Shown: positions 35,263-44,554 of the stretch, piece by piece | Numbering within the stretch: position 1 is the stretch's first letter | Layout: each line of letters begins with the position of its first letter | Notes under the pieces: generated by a model | What the model was told of the DNA's origin: nothing | Database searches by the model: none | What the model saw: the letters and a program-made list of their open reading frames with translations, nothing else | Assembly (NCBI RefSeq): GCF_004331345.1 | Contig: NZ_SJJZ01000003.1 | Coordinates: 1,426,001-1,490,000 of the forward strand | DNA length: 64,000 bases | Direction: 5' to 3' | Source of the DNA: Kribbella soli | GTDB lineage: Bacteria; Actinomycetota; Actinomycetes; Propionibacteriales; Kribbellaceae | Program-made: the position numbers and the translations under genes

Positions 35263-36194
35263 CAGGCCAGCTCTGCCTTGAAGCCCTGCCGCCACGACGG
35301 GTACTGCAGCTCCCAGCCGAGCTCCCGCTTCGCCTTGGCGTTGGAGAAGCCGCGTCCCTCGGTCATCATCACCACGGCCTGGTCTCCCGCCAGCCGCCGC
35401 GCCAGCCACACCGGCACGCGCAGCGGTGGCTTCGCGCCGGCGCACTCTGCCAGGTACGGCAGCCAGTCGCTGGCCGGCGCCGGGACGTCGTCGACGATGT
35501 TGAACACACCAGTGGCCTTCTGCTCCACAGCCAGGACGGTAGCGCTCGCAGCGTCGTCGAGGTGCACCCAGGAACTGTAGCCAGTGCCGCGCCCCACAAG
35601 CGGGTACTGGCGTTTGCGCACCAGCTCCACCTGGTCGTCGATGGCCCCCGGCCCGTAGAAGGCGCCGTACCGCATGACAGCCCCACCGATGTTCAGCACG
35701 AGGTCCTCGATACGGCTCAGCGCCTTGAGGCCGACGTACGCCGCTGTTCCCTCCAGGAGGTCCAGCGGGTCCTCCTCCGTCTTGACCCAACCGCCCTCGC
35801 GAATGCCGTTCCAGCTCGCGTAGGCCTGCGCAACGAAGTGCGGGACGCCTACCGCCTCGGCCGCAGCCAGCAGGTGGTCAGTGCCCTCGGTGCGCAGTCT
35901 GTTCGTCTGGGCGAACCAGCGGTCCGGATGCTTGATGTCCGGCTTGCCCGCGTGCGTCATCGAGATCGCAGTCATCTGATGCACGATCACGTCCGGCCTC
36001 GCCAGCGCGACAGCCTCGCCGACAGCGGCTCCGTCCAGCCCGTCCATCACCACACCCTCAGCACCCGCTGCCGCGATCAGCTCCAGCTTCGCCGCACTCG
36101 TCGTACTGGCCGTCACCTGATGCCCACGAGCCACCAGCTGCGGCACCAACCGCCGACCCAGCACACCGCTTCCACCAGCAACAAACACCCGCAT
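35262..36194 (-). CDS. NAD-dependent epimerase/dehydratase (SDR) linked to ECF41
   Basis: This 310-residue extended short-chain dehydrogenase has the dinucleotide motif VAGGSGVLGRRL at residues 4-15. A YVGLK segment occupies the place of the usual YxxxK site, and RYGAFYGPG is typical of the family. ECF41 sigma genes are regularly next to COE genes (decarboxylase, oxidoreductase, epimerase), so it is probably the main target of that regulation. The ATG at 36194 has GAGGAG nine bases upstream. Substrate unknown. Confidence 0.88.
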   Translation of the reverse strand: MRVFVAGGSGVLGRRLVPQLVARGHQVTASTTSAAKLELIAAAGAEGVVMDGLDGAAVGEAVALARPDVIVHQMTAISMTHAGKPDIKHPDRWFAQTNRLRTEGTDHLLAAAEAVGVPHFVAQAYASWNGIREGGWVKTEEDPLDLLEGTAAYVGLKALSRIEDLVLNIGGAVMRYGAFYGPGAIDDQVELVRKRQYPLVGRGTGYSSWVHLDDAASATVLAVEQKATGVFNIVDDVPAPASDWLPYLAECAGAKPPLRVPVWLARRLAGDQAVVMMTEGRGFSNAKAKRELGWELQYPSWRQGFKAELA

Positions 36195-36228
36195 CCTCAA
36201 CACACTCCTCATCCGGTTTCGCTCCCGA

Positions 36229-36255
36229 GACGAGACAGCACCGCCGTCCGTGACA
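36229..36255 (-). promoter_or_regulatory. ECF41-type promoter
   Basis: On the minus strand, TGTCACG (36255-36249) is followed by 16 bases and CGTC (36232-36229). This agrees with the known ECF41 promoter pattern TGTCACA-N16-CGTC except at one base. It is 34 bp upstream of the SDR start codon and would drive the SDR-sigma pair autogenously. Confidence 0.8.
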
Positions 36256-36357
36256 TGACGAGTTTGGGAAGAATATTTCGGAAGTCGTCGGTGAGCTGTT
36301 GACCGGTTGCGTCCGGCCATTTAGTTTGGGCCGCGATCAAAATCGGAGGTCAGGCTG

Positions 36358-39300
36358 ATGAACCGACGTACCGGAGTCCGGCGATGGCTCGCCGCGACGG
36401 CCGCAGCGGTGAGTACGGCGCTGTTTCTCGGCGCGACGCCCGCGCTGGCAGACCCGCCGGAGCCGAGTCCGGCCGAGCGCCCGCTGTTCGACACGGGCCC
36501 GGCCAGGGACGCGATCCGCCGCCTTGTCGGCACGCGGCACGGGAGCCAGATCACCCTGGCGACGATCCGGGCCTCCGAGGGCCGCGACACGTTCCGGATC
36601 ACGGGCCGCGGCGCGCGCCCGGTGGTCGAGGGCAGCAGTACGTCGGCCCTGCTGATGGGGTTCAACTGGTACCTCAAACACGTCGTGAAGGCGGACATCT
36701 CCTGGACCGGCGACCAACTCGACCTCCCCCGCGTGCTGCCCGCGCCGCCGGAACCGATCGAGAAGTCGTCGGCGGTCAAGCACCGGTTCGCCGGGAACGA
36801 CACCGAGGACGGGTACTCCGGGCCGTACCGGACGTTCGAGGACTGGGAACGGCTGATCGACGTCCAGGCGCTGCACGGCGTGAACGAGATCTTCATGCCG
36901 ATCGGCACCGAGGCCGTCTACTACGAGGCACTGCAGTCGTTCGGCTACCGTGCGGACGAGCTGCGCGCGTGGATCCCGAGCCCCGGGTACCAGCCGTGGT
37001 GGCTGCTGCAGAACATGTCGAACTTCACCGCGCCCGTCAGCGCCGACGTGATCCGGGCCCGCACGGACCTCGGCCGACGGATCGCGGACCGGATGCGATC
37101 TCTCGGGATCACGCCCGTTCTGCCGGGCTACTTCGGAACGGTGCCGCGGGACTTCGAGGTGAAGAACCCCGGTGCCACCACGGTTCCGCAGGGCACCTGG
37201 GTCGGACTGGACCGGCCGGACTGGCTGGCGCCGACCGATCCCCTCTTCAGTCAGGTCGCGGCGCGCTTCTACCAGGTGCAGGAGCGGCTGCTGGGCAAGT
37301 CGTCGATGTTCAAGATGGATCTGCTGCACGAGGGCGGCCGGCCCGGCAGCATCTCCGTCGGCCAGGCGTCCGTGGCCGTGCAGAACGCCTTGGACAAGGC
37401 ACATCCAGGCGCTATCTGGGCGATCCTCGGCTGGCAGAGCAACCCGCGCCCGGAGACGATCGCGGCCATCGACCGGAGCCGGATGCTGGTCGTCGACGGC
37501 CTGTCCGACCGGGCCTTGAGCCCTGACCGCGAGACCGACTGGTCAGGTACGCCGTATGCGTTCGGCTCGATCTGGAACTTCGGCGGGAACTCGACCATGG
37601 GTGCTCCGATCCGCGCCTGGAACGAGCGGTTCTGGGCTTCGCTGGCGAAGCCGGGGTCGGCCCTGTCCGGCATCGCGATCATGCCCGAGGCCAGCTACAA
37701 CAACGCCGTCGCGATGGAGTTCCTCGCCGAGCTGCCGTGGCACGACGGCCCGGTGGACCTCGACCAGTGGTTCGCCGACTACGCGGACGCGCGATACGGC
37801 GGAACCGATCCGATGGCCCGGAAGGCCTGGCAAATCCTGGCCGGGACCGCCTACTCGATTCCCCCGAACGGCGGCCGTTCCTCGGGACACGGCGGCCTGT
37901 TCGCGGCGATCCCGAGCCTGACGGTCCAGCGGCCGCACAGCTGGGCGCAGGCTGCCTTCGCCTACGATCCGGCGGCATTCGCGGGTGCGCTGCCGGCTCT
38001 GCTCGCGGTCGATGAGTCGCTGCGCAACAACCCGGCGTACCGCAATGACCTGCTGGAGGTCGCTCGCCAGTCCGTCGCCGACAGGTCCCGTACGTTGCTG
38101 CCACAGATCCGATCGGCGTACCAGGCCGGCGACCTCCAGCGCTTCTCGCAGCTGACCGACACGTGGCTCGGCTACATCGCTGGTGTCGACGACCTGGTCG
38201 GCACCAACGAGCAGTACCTGATCGGGAGCTGGCTCGCCAAGGCCAAGAGCTGGGGCGCGAACAGCGCCGAGTCCGCGCAACTCGAGTACGACGCGCGCAA
38301 GCAGCTCACCTCGTGGGGACTGCGCACCACCGACCTGCAGGACTACGCGTACCGCGAGTGGTCCGGCCTGCTGGACGGCTACTACGCCCCACGCTGGCAG
38401 CAGTACTTCGACGGACTGAAGACCGCTCTCAGCACAGGCACTGCAGCACCGGCGATCGACTGGTACGACGTGGCGGAACGGTGGTCGTCCGATCGCAGCG
38501 CCTACCGCACCAAGCCGACCGGCGACACCTACGCGGAAGCCGCCAAGCTGCTGGACCGGCTCCGCAACGACGACTACGACCTGACGCTGGCACTGCGCCC
38601 GACCGGGACTGTGGACGCGTCAGGGTCTGCACGCGTCACCGCGACAGTGACGAACACGAACTACTTCGCCGCGCTGACCGGGCTGGCGTTCGACATCTCA
38701 GCGCCTGCTGGGACAGCAGTCGAACCAGTGGGCGACGCACCGAGCGAGATCGGACCAGGTGGCACGGTCACACGTTCCTGGACTGTCCGCGGTGGTGATG
38801 GTCTGCCCAGCCAGGTGTCGCTGGAGGTGACGATGCGGTCCGACCAGTCCGAGCTCCGGAAGGCGACCGCCGTACTGCCGGTGGCCGCGGACGGCCGGTA
38901 CCAGCTGAGCGATCTGGAGTTCTCGTCCTCGCGGAACCACGACGGCCTGTACCCGGTCGCACGGGACACCGTCACGCCCGCGACGCCGTCGGGTAACGGC
39001 CAGCCGATCCTGCTCGACGGTGTTGCCTACAGCAAGGGTCTCGGCACCAACTCGAACGCCGACGTACGGTTCGAGCTCGGCGGCGACTGCCGACGGTTCA
39101 CCACGGTGGTCGGCATCGACGACGCGATGAACCACACCGCCGACGGCGATGCGGTCGTCCGCGTCTTCGGCGACGGCCGGCTGCTGTCGGAGACCGGCGT
39201 ACTGCGCAGCGGCATCACCGGCACCGGCACGAAGGCGGCCGTGGTCGACGCGGATGTCACCGGCGTACGGCAACTGCGGTTGCAGGTGCACCAGTACGAC

Positions 39301-39780
39301 GCCAACCGCTACTTCGACGCCGTGTCGTTCGGCGTTCCGACGGCCACGTGCTCCGCACCGCCACCGATCTCCTTGAGCTACGGGAAGCCGGCAACCGCCA
39401 CCAGCACGGACGGGAGCCACGTGCCGGCTGACGCGCTCGACGGCAACCTGAGCACTGGCTGGTTCTGTGCTCCGCAGCAGTGCGCCGGCCAGCCGTCGTC
39501 GCTGCAGGTGGACCTCGGCGCCGCTCACGCGCTGTCGAGCGTCCGGGTGACGCCGTACTACGCGGACGGCCGCTCGTACCTCTATCGTGTCGACGGAAGC
39601 GTGGACGGGCAGACGTGGACCCGGCTGGCCGAAAAGGTGACCCACAAGGCGCAGACTGATCTGGGCGATCGGTACGACGTGTCAGGCGAGTACCGGTACG
39701 TCCGGGTGACCGGCTCCGGGAACACCGCCAACGCCTACACGCTGCACCTCCAGGAGCTGGCGGTGTACGGCGTGGGCTGA
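36358..39780 (+). CDS. Secreted alpha-N-acetylglucosaminidase (GH89) with NPCBM and F5/8C modules
   Basis: This 1140-residue exported glycosidase removes terminal alpha-linked GlcNAc. It has a signal peptide (residues 1-32), an N-terminal domain, then the GH89 catalytic region with FNWYLKHVV, NEIFMPIGTEAVYYE, FKMDLLHEGGRPG and SGIAIMPEASYNN. After a linker near residue 760 comes an NPCBM module (YSKGLGTNSNADVRFEL), then a discoidin/CBM32 module from about residue 1010. GGAGG lies eight bases before the ATG. A ROK regulator follows 24 bp later. Natural substrates may be mucin-like or heparan-type glycans. Confidence 0.93.
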   Translation: MNRRTGVRRWLAATAAAVSTALFLGATPALADPPEPSPAERPLFDTGPARDAIRRLVGTRHGSQITLATIRASEGRDTFRITGRGARPVVEGSSTSALLMGFNWYLKHVVKADISWTGDQLDLPRVLPAPPEPIEKSSAVKHRFAGNDTEDGYSGPYRTFEDWERLIDVQALHGVNEIFMPIGTEAVYYEALQSFGYRADELRAWIPSPGYQPWWLLQNMSNFTAPVSADVIRARTDLGRRIADRMRSLGITPVLPGYFGTVPRDFEVKNPGATTVPQGTWVGLDRPDWLAPTDPLFSQVAARFYQVQERLLGKSSMFKMDLLHEGGRPGSISVGQASVAVQNALDKAHPGAIWAILGWQSNPRPETIAAIDRSRMLVVDGLSDRALSPDRETDWSGTPYAFGSIWNFGGNSTMGAPIRAWNERFWASLAKPGSALSGIAIMPEASYNNAVAMEFLAELPWHDGPVDLDQWFADYADARYGGTDPMARKAWQILAGTAYSIPPNGGRSSGHGGLFAAIPSLTVQRPHSWAQAAFAYDPAAFAGALPALLAVDESLRNNPAYRNDLLEVARQSVADRSRTLLPQIRSAYQAGDLQRFSQLTDTWLGYIAGVDDLVGTNEQYLIGSWLAKAKSWGANSAESAQLEYDARKQLTSWGLRTTDLQDYAYREWSGLLDGYYAPRWQQYFDGLKTALSTGTAAPAIDWYDVAERWSSDRSAYRTKPTGDTYAEAAKLLDRLRNDDYDLTLALRPTGTVDASGSARVTATVTNTNYFAALTGLAFDISAPAGTAVEPVGDAPSEIGPGGTVTRSWTVRGGDGLPSQVSLEVTMRSDQSELRKATAVLPVAADGRYQLSDLEFSSSRNHDGLYPVARDTVTPATPSGNGQPILLDGVAYSKGLGTNSNADVRFELGGDCRRFTTVVGIDDAMNHTADGDAVVRVFGDGRLLSETGVLRSGITGTGTKAAVVDADVTGVRQLRLQVHQYDANRYFDAVSFGVPTATCSAPPPISLSYGKPATATSTDGSHVPADALDGNLSTGWFCAPQQCAGQPSSLQVDLGAAHALSSVRVTPYYADGRSYLYRVDGSVDGQTWTRLAEKVTHKAQTDLGDRYDVSGEYRYVRVTGSGNTANAYTLHLQELAVYGVG

Positions 39781-39804
39781 TGCGGCGCTCAGCGGAAGGC
39801 AGGG

Positions 39805-40977
39805 ATGACGAAGGCGATACGGATCACCGAGAAGGTGACGCCCGGCGTTCTCCGCGAGCGCAACACCCGACTGGTCCTGCAAACGGTGCTGATCGGTGAC
39901 GGCAGCATGTCCCGCGCGGACATCTCGCGTTCGACCGGGCTGGCGCGCGCGGTGGTGTCGGAGATCGTCGAGTCCCTGATGGCACAGCACCTGGTGGTCG
40001 AGGAGGTCGGGACGCCGAGCGGCCGTGGCAAACCCGCGAAGCCGCTCCGCGTCGACACCGACCGGCAGTGCCTGCTGATGGCGGACCTGCGGCCGACCGA
40101 AGTGGTCGCAGGGGTGGTGGGACTGGACGGGGTGATCGGCTCGACCGGCCGGGTGGACCTGCCACCGAACCCCGGCGTCGACGACGTGATCCGCGTCCTG
40201 GACAGCTTCCTGCGTCAACTCGCAGCCGACGACGGGCGCGCCGTACTCGCCGCTGGTGTCGCTGTTCCCGCGATGCTGTCACCGGAGCAGGGCATCGTCG
40301 AGTCGATCCAGTTGCGCTGGACCGACGTCGACCTCGCCGGACCGCTGCAGGAGGCCCTCGGGTACGACGTCGTACTGGTCAACGACGCGACCGCGGTGGC
40401 GATGTCCGAACTGTCGCACCAGAGTCAGGCCGGTGGCAGCGTCATCGTGCTGCACATCGCCGGTGGTATCGGGTCCGCGATCATCCTCGACGGGCGCGTG
40501 CACCTGGGTGAGCGGCAGCGGGCCGGCGAGGTCGGGCACATCGACGTCGGCGTGAGCGACCGGCGCTGCAAATGCGGCCGTACGGGCTGCCTGGAAACGG
40601 TGGCGAACCTGCCCGCGATCCTGGGCGACGCCTCGGTCGAGGATCTCGACGCTGTCTCGTCTCCGGGCGAGGACCCGGCGCTGCGAGCGCTCGCCGAACG
40701 GGTCGACCACGCCGGTCGTAGCCTCGGTGCCCTGGTCTGCGTACAAGCGGCGATCCTGGACATCCCGGACGTGGTGATCGACGGCCCGGTACGCCGGGCG
40801 GGCGCACGGCTCCTCGACGCCATCGAGCAAGAGCTCGCGCGCCGTCTGCCCGCGGTCGACGTACGTCGGCCACGCTTCTCGACGATGGCCGACCAGAGCA
40901 AGATGCACGGCGCCGCAGCCGCGGCGATGCTGCACGAACTCGGCGTCCTGTGGCACAGCTCGCCGGACCGCGCCTGA
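39805..40977 (+). CDS. ROK family transcriptional regulator
   Basis: This 390-residue protein has an N-terminal winged helix (MSRADISRSTGLARAVVSEIVESL, about residues 34-57) fused to a sugar-kinase-like ROK domain. That domain carries LHIAGGIGSAIILDGRVHLG and the zinc motif CKCGRTGCLE. ROK repressors usually respond to GlcNAc, xylose or glucose derivatives. Placement directly after GH89 suggests control by released GlcNAc; that is inference. GGAAGGCAGGG precedes the ATG. Confidence 0.92.
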   Translation: MTKAIRITEKVTPGVLRERNTRLVLQTVLIGDGSMSRADISRSTGLARAVVSEIVESLMAQHLVVEEVGTPSGRGKPAKPLRVDTDRQCLLMADLRPTEVVAGVVGLDGVIGSTGRVDLPPNPGVDDVIRVLDSFLRQLAADDGRAVLAAGVAVPAMLSPEQGIVESIQLRWTDVDLAGPLQEALGYDVVLVNDATAVAMSELSHQSQAGGSVIVLHIAGGIGSAIILDGRVHLGERQRAGEVGHIDVGVSDRRCKCGRTGCLETVANLPAILGDASVEDLDAVSSPGEDPALRALAERVDHAGRSLGALVCVQAAILDIPDVVIDGPVRRAGARLLDAIEQELARRLPAVDVRRPRFSTMADQSKMHGAAAAAMLHELGVLWHSSPDRA

Positions 40978-40998
40978 CTGTCCTAGGGCGCCGGTACC

Positions 40999-42159
40999 GT
41001 GAAGGGCATGTTGACGACGCTGGCGGTGGAGAACTACCGGTCGCTGCGGCGGGTGGTCATGCCGTTACGCGGTCTGAACGTCGTGACAGGGGCGAACGGG
41101 ACGGGTAAGTCGAGTCTCTACCGGGCGCTTCGGTTGCTGGCTGATGCTTCGCGCAACGGTGCGGTGGCGGCGCTGGCGCGAGAGGGCGGGCTGCAGTCGA
41201 CGCTGTGGGCGGGACCGGAGCACGTCCGGAAGGATCGGCCCACGCAAGGCACCCGGCGGACCGGGCCGGTGACGTTGCGGATGGGGTTCGCGGGGGACGA
41301 CTACGGCTATCTGATGGATCTCGGGCTGCCGATCCCGAACGGATCGGAGTTCGATCTGGATCCGGAGATCAAGCGCGAAGCCTTGTGGGCGGGGCCGTTC
41401 CTGCGGCCGGCGGCGTTGCTGGTCGAGCGCACCAACCACGAGGTGCGGATCCGTACGGCGAGTGGTGAATGGCAGCGCGGCGGGCACCAGCTCCAGACGT
41501 TCGACAGCATGTTGAGCGAGTTCGCGGACCCGGAGCGCGCGCCCGAGCTGCTGCTGGTGCGGGAACGCCTGCGGGGGTGGCGGTTCTACGACCACTTCCG
41601 CACCGACGCGACAGCACCCGCCCGCCGGGTACAGGTCGGCACGCGCACCGCCGTACTCTCCGCGGACGGCGCGGATGTGGCAGCGGCCTTGCAGACGGTT
41701 CGGGAGCTGGGTCCCCGAGGGGCATTGGACGAGGCGATCGAGCTCGCGTTCCCCGGGAGCCGCGTCCAGATCACCAACACCGCGGGCCGTTTCGAGATCG
41801 CCTTTCACCAGCACGGACTGCTGCGTCCGCTCTCCGGCGCCGAGCTGTCCGACGGCACCCTCAGATATCTGCTGTGGGTCGCCGCGCTGCTCACCCCGAG
41901 ACCGCCCGAACTGCTCGTCCTCAACGAGCCCGAGACCAGCCTCCACCCCGATCTCCTGCCGGCGCTGGCCAACCTGGTGGTCACCGCGGCGAAGGAGACC
42001 CAGGTCATCGTCGTCACCCACTCCCGCCCGTTCATCGCGTCGATGGAGGCCCTCTCCCCCGATCTCCAGACGATCGAACTCGTCAAGGGGAAAGGCGCGA
42101 CGACCATCACCGGCCAAGGCCCACTGGACGAGCCGCCGTGGAAGTGGCCGACGCGTTAG
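40999..42159 (+). CDS. AAA (SMC/RecF-like) ATPase of unknown role
   Basis: This protein of about 386 residues has Walker A GANGTGKSSL near residue 31, a signature-like LSGAELSDGTLRYL and the Walker B-like LLVLNEPETSLHP, with a D-loop and HSRPF switch His, as in AAA_21-type ATPases. The Walker B Asp position is Asn. No nuclease or TOPRIM domain is present, so an OLD-type role is not supported. The GTG at 40999 and the ATG at 41008 are both possible starts. The end overlaps the convergent transporter gene by four bases. Confidence 0.8.
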   Translation: MKGMLTTLAVENYRSLRRVVMPLRGLNVVTGANGTGKSSLYRALRLLADASRNGAVAALAREGGLQSTLWAGPEHVRKDRPTQGTRRTGPVTLRMGFAGDDYGYLMDLGLPIPNGSEFDLDPEIKREALWAGPFLRPAALLVERTNHEVRIRTASGEWQRGGHQLQTFDSMLSEFADPERAPELLLVRERLRGWRFYDHFRTDATAPARRVQVGTRTAVLSADGADVAAALQTVRELGPRGALDEAIELAFPGSRVQITNTAGRFEIAFHQHGLLRPLSGAELSDGTLRYLLWVAALLTPRPPELLVLNEPETSLHPDLLPALANLVVTAAKETQVIVVTHSRPFIASMEALSPDLQTIELVKGKGATTITGQGPLDEPPWKWPTR

Positions 42160-42992
42160 GGCTTGACGCTCTCGAAACGGACGAGGATCACGGACCCGGC
42201 CGCGGACAGGACGAAGCCGGCGATGGCGGCCGGCCACCATCCGGCGCGTACGGCGTCGTCGAGGACGAAGACGCCGACAGCGGCCGGCGTGATGGTCTGC
42301 AACGCGATCATCGGCGTGGTGGCCAGCGTCACCGAACCGCGTTGGAGGGCCAGCGAGTAGAGGATGAACGCGAGCGCCCCGCTGATCGGCAGCGTGTACA
42401 GCGTCGGGCTCCGGACGAGTTCGCTCATCGACCCGTCCTGCAACAAGCGCGCCGAGATCGCAACCCCGGCGTACCCGAGACCGGCGAGCAGGCCGAGCAG
42501 CGCCGTGGAGACACCATGCTGCGAACGACTGGCGACGGCACCCAGTACGGCGATGACGACGAGCCCCACGATGATGCCGATCGTGAGCCCGTGATGCTGC
42601 GCGCTGTCGCCCGCATCGCCCGCCGCCACCGCGAGCAGACCGAGCCCCACGCAGACGCCGATCACCGCGGACCACTCGAGCGCACTCAGCTTGTCCGACA
42701 TCAGCCGGGTCGCGAGCAACGCGGTCACGACCAGACTGACCGCGATCCCGGCCTGCGCGAGGTACAACGGCAGCAGCCGCAGCGCGACGAAGTGCAGTCC
42801 GAAGCCGGCGAGGTTCAGCGCCAGCGCACCGAGGAACGCGGGCTGCTTGAGCAGCGCGACCACGAACCCACCGAGCCGCCGCGGGTTCAGCTCCGACTCG
42901 GTCGGCACCTTCCGCGAACCGACGGCCTGCAGGATCGCGCCAACGCCGAACAGCACCGCGGCGCTGAGCGCCGCGCCGAGACCGAGAACCAC
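42156..42992 (-). CDS. DMT/EamA-like integral membrane protein
   Basis: This 278-residue protein has about nine to ten hydrophobic spans in two halves (for example LGAALSAAVLFGVGAILQAVG and LIVRSPTLYTLPISGAL-like segments), typical of drug/metabolite-type permeases. The preferred GTG at 42992 has GGGAGG nine bases upstream; that ribosome site is part of the MITE-like inverted repeat. Substrate unknown. Confidence 0.75.
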   Translation of the reverse strand: MVLGLGAALSAAVLFGVGAILQAVGSRKVPTESELNPRRLGGFVVALLKQPAFLGALALNLAGFGLHFVALRLLPLYLAQAGIAVSLVVTALLATRLMSDKLSALEWSAVIGVCVGLGLLAVAAGDAGDSAQHHGLTIGIIVGLVVIAVLGAVASRSQHGVSTALLGLLAGLGYAGVAISARLLQDGSMSELVRSPTLYTLPISGALAFILYSLALQRGSVTLATTPMIALQTITPAAVGVFVLDDAVRAGWWPAAIAGFVLSAAGSVILVRFESVKP

Positions 42993-43160
42993 TAGGCCAT
43001 GCCTCCCAACCTCACGTCGTAGCGAGCAGGTGCTCGGTGCGGTGCATCGGCGTGCGGGAGCGAAGGTCTCGATGCGGAGCATCGTGGCCTTTGCTCACGT
43101 GCGGCGAGGTGCCGTGCCGAGTGCCGCGCAGTAGGCGTGAGGTTGGGAGGCATGGCCTAG
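42992..43160. mobile_element. MITE-like element with 25-bp terminal inverted repeats
   Basis: Ends 42992-43016 and 43136-43160 are perfect 25-bp inverted repeats; the right end contains GAGGTTGGGAGGCATGG. Both tips are CTAG, which may be a 4-bp target duplication beside 21-bp repeats. The 119-bp interior has no transposase. The element sits exactly between two minus-strand genes: it supplies the stop codon of the upstream gene and the ribosome site of the downstream one. Non-autonomous mobility is inference. Confidence 0.65.
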
Positions 43161-43879
43161 GAAACGACCCTGCGACGCCAGGTGAGGTAGAGGCTGAGGC
43201 CGCCGTAGTAGACCAGGTAGGCCAGTGAGATCCCGACCACGATCGCGTTCGGGTTCGGCATCTGCGCGAGGAGTACGGCGTACGACGCGAGCCAGATCGC
43301 GGTCGTCAACAGGTTCAGCGAGCGGAACGCCTTCGTGCGCGACGGGTACACGTACTTCACCGGGATGAAGACGAGCACCGAGCAGACCACGAGGATGATG
43401 CCGGTGCTGACCGGGCTGAGGCCGAGCACCACGACGTAGAACGCGACCACGTTCCAGTAGCTCGGGAAGCCGAGGAAGAAGTGGTCCTCGGTCTTCGCGT
43501 CGACCCGGCAGAACTGGTAGCTGGAAGCAAGCAGCGGCAGTGCGCCGAGGACCGCGCCCCAGGTCCCGGACGGCAGGTAGCCACCGGTCCACAGCAGCAC
43601 GATCGGCGCGAACGCATACGTCAGGTAGTCGACGATGTTGTCCAGCATCGCGCCGTCGAACCACGGGATGGTTTCCTTCACCCGCAGCCGGCGTGCGAGC
43701 ATCCCGTCGGTCCCGTCGATCACCAGGGCCGCGAGCCCGAGCCAGAGCGCCCGGACGGCGTCGCCGTCGATGGCGGCGATCACGATCAGCAACGCGAGCA
43801 CCGTTCCGCTCGCGGTATAGGCATGCAGTGCAAGTCCGGCCAGACGCAGCCGCGTCGACCCGACGAACGGTTCCTGCAC
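43157..43879 (-). CDS. pcs: CDP-alcohol phosphatidyltransferase, probable phosphatidylcholine synthase
   Basis: This 240-residue membrane enzyme has the CDP-alcohol motif DGTDGMLARR, ending in FDGAMLDNIVD about residues 54-84, and about eight spans. The FDG-LDNIVDYLTY sequence is characteristic of Pcs enzymes, which join choline to CDP-diacylglycerol. The stop codon TAG is contributed by the MITE-like repeat end, so insertion may have shortened or re-ended the gene slightly. Other CDP-alcohol substrates cannot be excluded. Confidence 0.8.
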   Translation of the reverse strand: MQEPFVGSTRLRLAGLALHAYTASGTVLALLIVIAAIDGDAVRALWLGLAALVIDGTDGMLARRLRVKETIPWFDGAMLDNIVDYLTYAFAPIVLLWTGGYLPSGTWGAVLGALPLLASSYQFCRVDAKTEDHFFLGFPSYWNVVAFYVVVLGLSPVSTGIILVVCSVLVFIPVKYVYPSRTKAFRSLNLLTTAIWLASYAVLLAQMPNPNAIVVGISLAYLVYYGGLSLYLTWRRRVVS

Positions 43880-44053
43880 CGCGTCGTGTGTGGTCAGGAC
43901 AACTCCCAGAACTCAGGCGACGCAGAGCGTCGGGCCAGGTCGAGGTAGACCCCGCCGTCGCCAGCGTCTCACAAGCCTGGTCCCGCCCCAGTGACCGACC
44001 GTCATCTCCCGCCAGATCTTTGCAAGGACTTAGTCAGTCACGGGGCGCTGGGA

Positions 44054-44494
44054 CTACTCGACCGGGTCGAGCAGGAAGAGCGGGATCTTCCGGGTGGTCT
44101 TGGTCTGGTACTCGGCGTACGGCGGGTAGGCGGCGACCGCTCGCGGCCACCACTCGTCGTACTCCACGCCCTCGATCTCGCGGGCCACGTACTCCTTGGT
44201 GGTCTCGCCGTCCTGCAGGGTGAGCTTCGGGTCGGCCTTCAGGTTGTAGTACCAGACCGGGTGCTTGGGAGCGCCGCCGAGCGAGGCGACCGCGGCGTAC
44301 ACACCATCGTGCTCGACCCGCATCAGCGGGACCTTCCGGATCTTGCCGGACTTGGCGCCGCGCATGGTCAGCAGCACCACCTTCATACCCTTGATGTCGA
44401 CCGCTTCGGTGGTCCCGGCCGCGGTGACCTTCTCGACCTGGTCCCGCACCCAGCTGGTGGGGCTCGGAGCGTAGTCGTCAGTGTTCGATGTCAT
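44054..44494 (-). CDS. F420/deazaflavin-dependent nitroreductase family protein (Ddn-like)
   Basis: This 146-residue split beta-barrel protein has the family core LLTMRGAKSGKIRKVPLMRVEHDG and GGAPKHPVWYYNLKADP. Members use reduced F420 to reduce quinones or nitro compounds, and some only bind the cofactor. The gene stands alone; the 174 bp downstream to the pcs gene show nothing recognisable. GGTGAC precedes the ATG. Confidence 0.88.
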   Translation of the reverse strand: MTSNTDDYAPSPTSWVRDQVEKVTAAGTTEAVDIKGMKVVLLTMRGAKSGKIRKVPLMRVEHDGVYAAVASLGGAPKHPVWYYNLKADPKLTLQDGETTKEYVAREIEGVEYDEWWPRAVAAYPPYAEYQTKTTRKIPLFLLDPVE

Positions 44495-44554
44495 GTCACC
44501 AATGATAATAGTGACACATCAACATCGACACCCCCGGCGCGTCGGACCGCCCGG

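Noticed and set aside
40999..42159. AAA ATPase as part of a phage-defence system (OLD/Gabija-like)
   Set aside because: No TOPRIM or nuclease domain and no helicase or effector gene next to it; neighbours are a ROK regulator and a permease.
42998..43158. 53-codon minus-strand frame from MPPNLT to RLGGMA between the pcs and DMT genes
   Set aside because: It starts and ends inside the MITE terminal repeats, so it is a by-product of the repeat rather than a gene.
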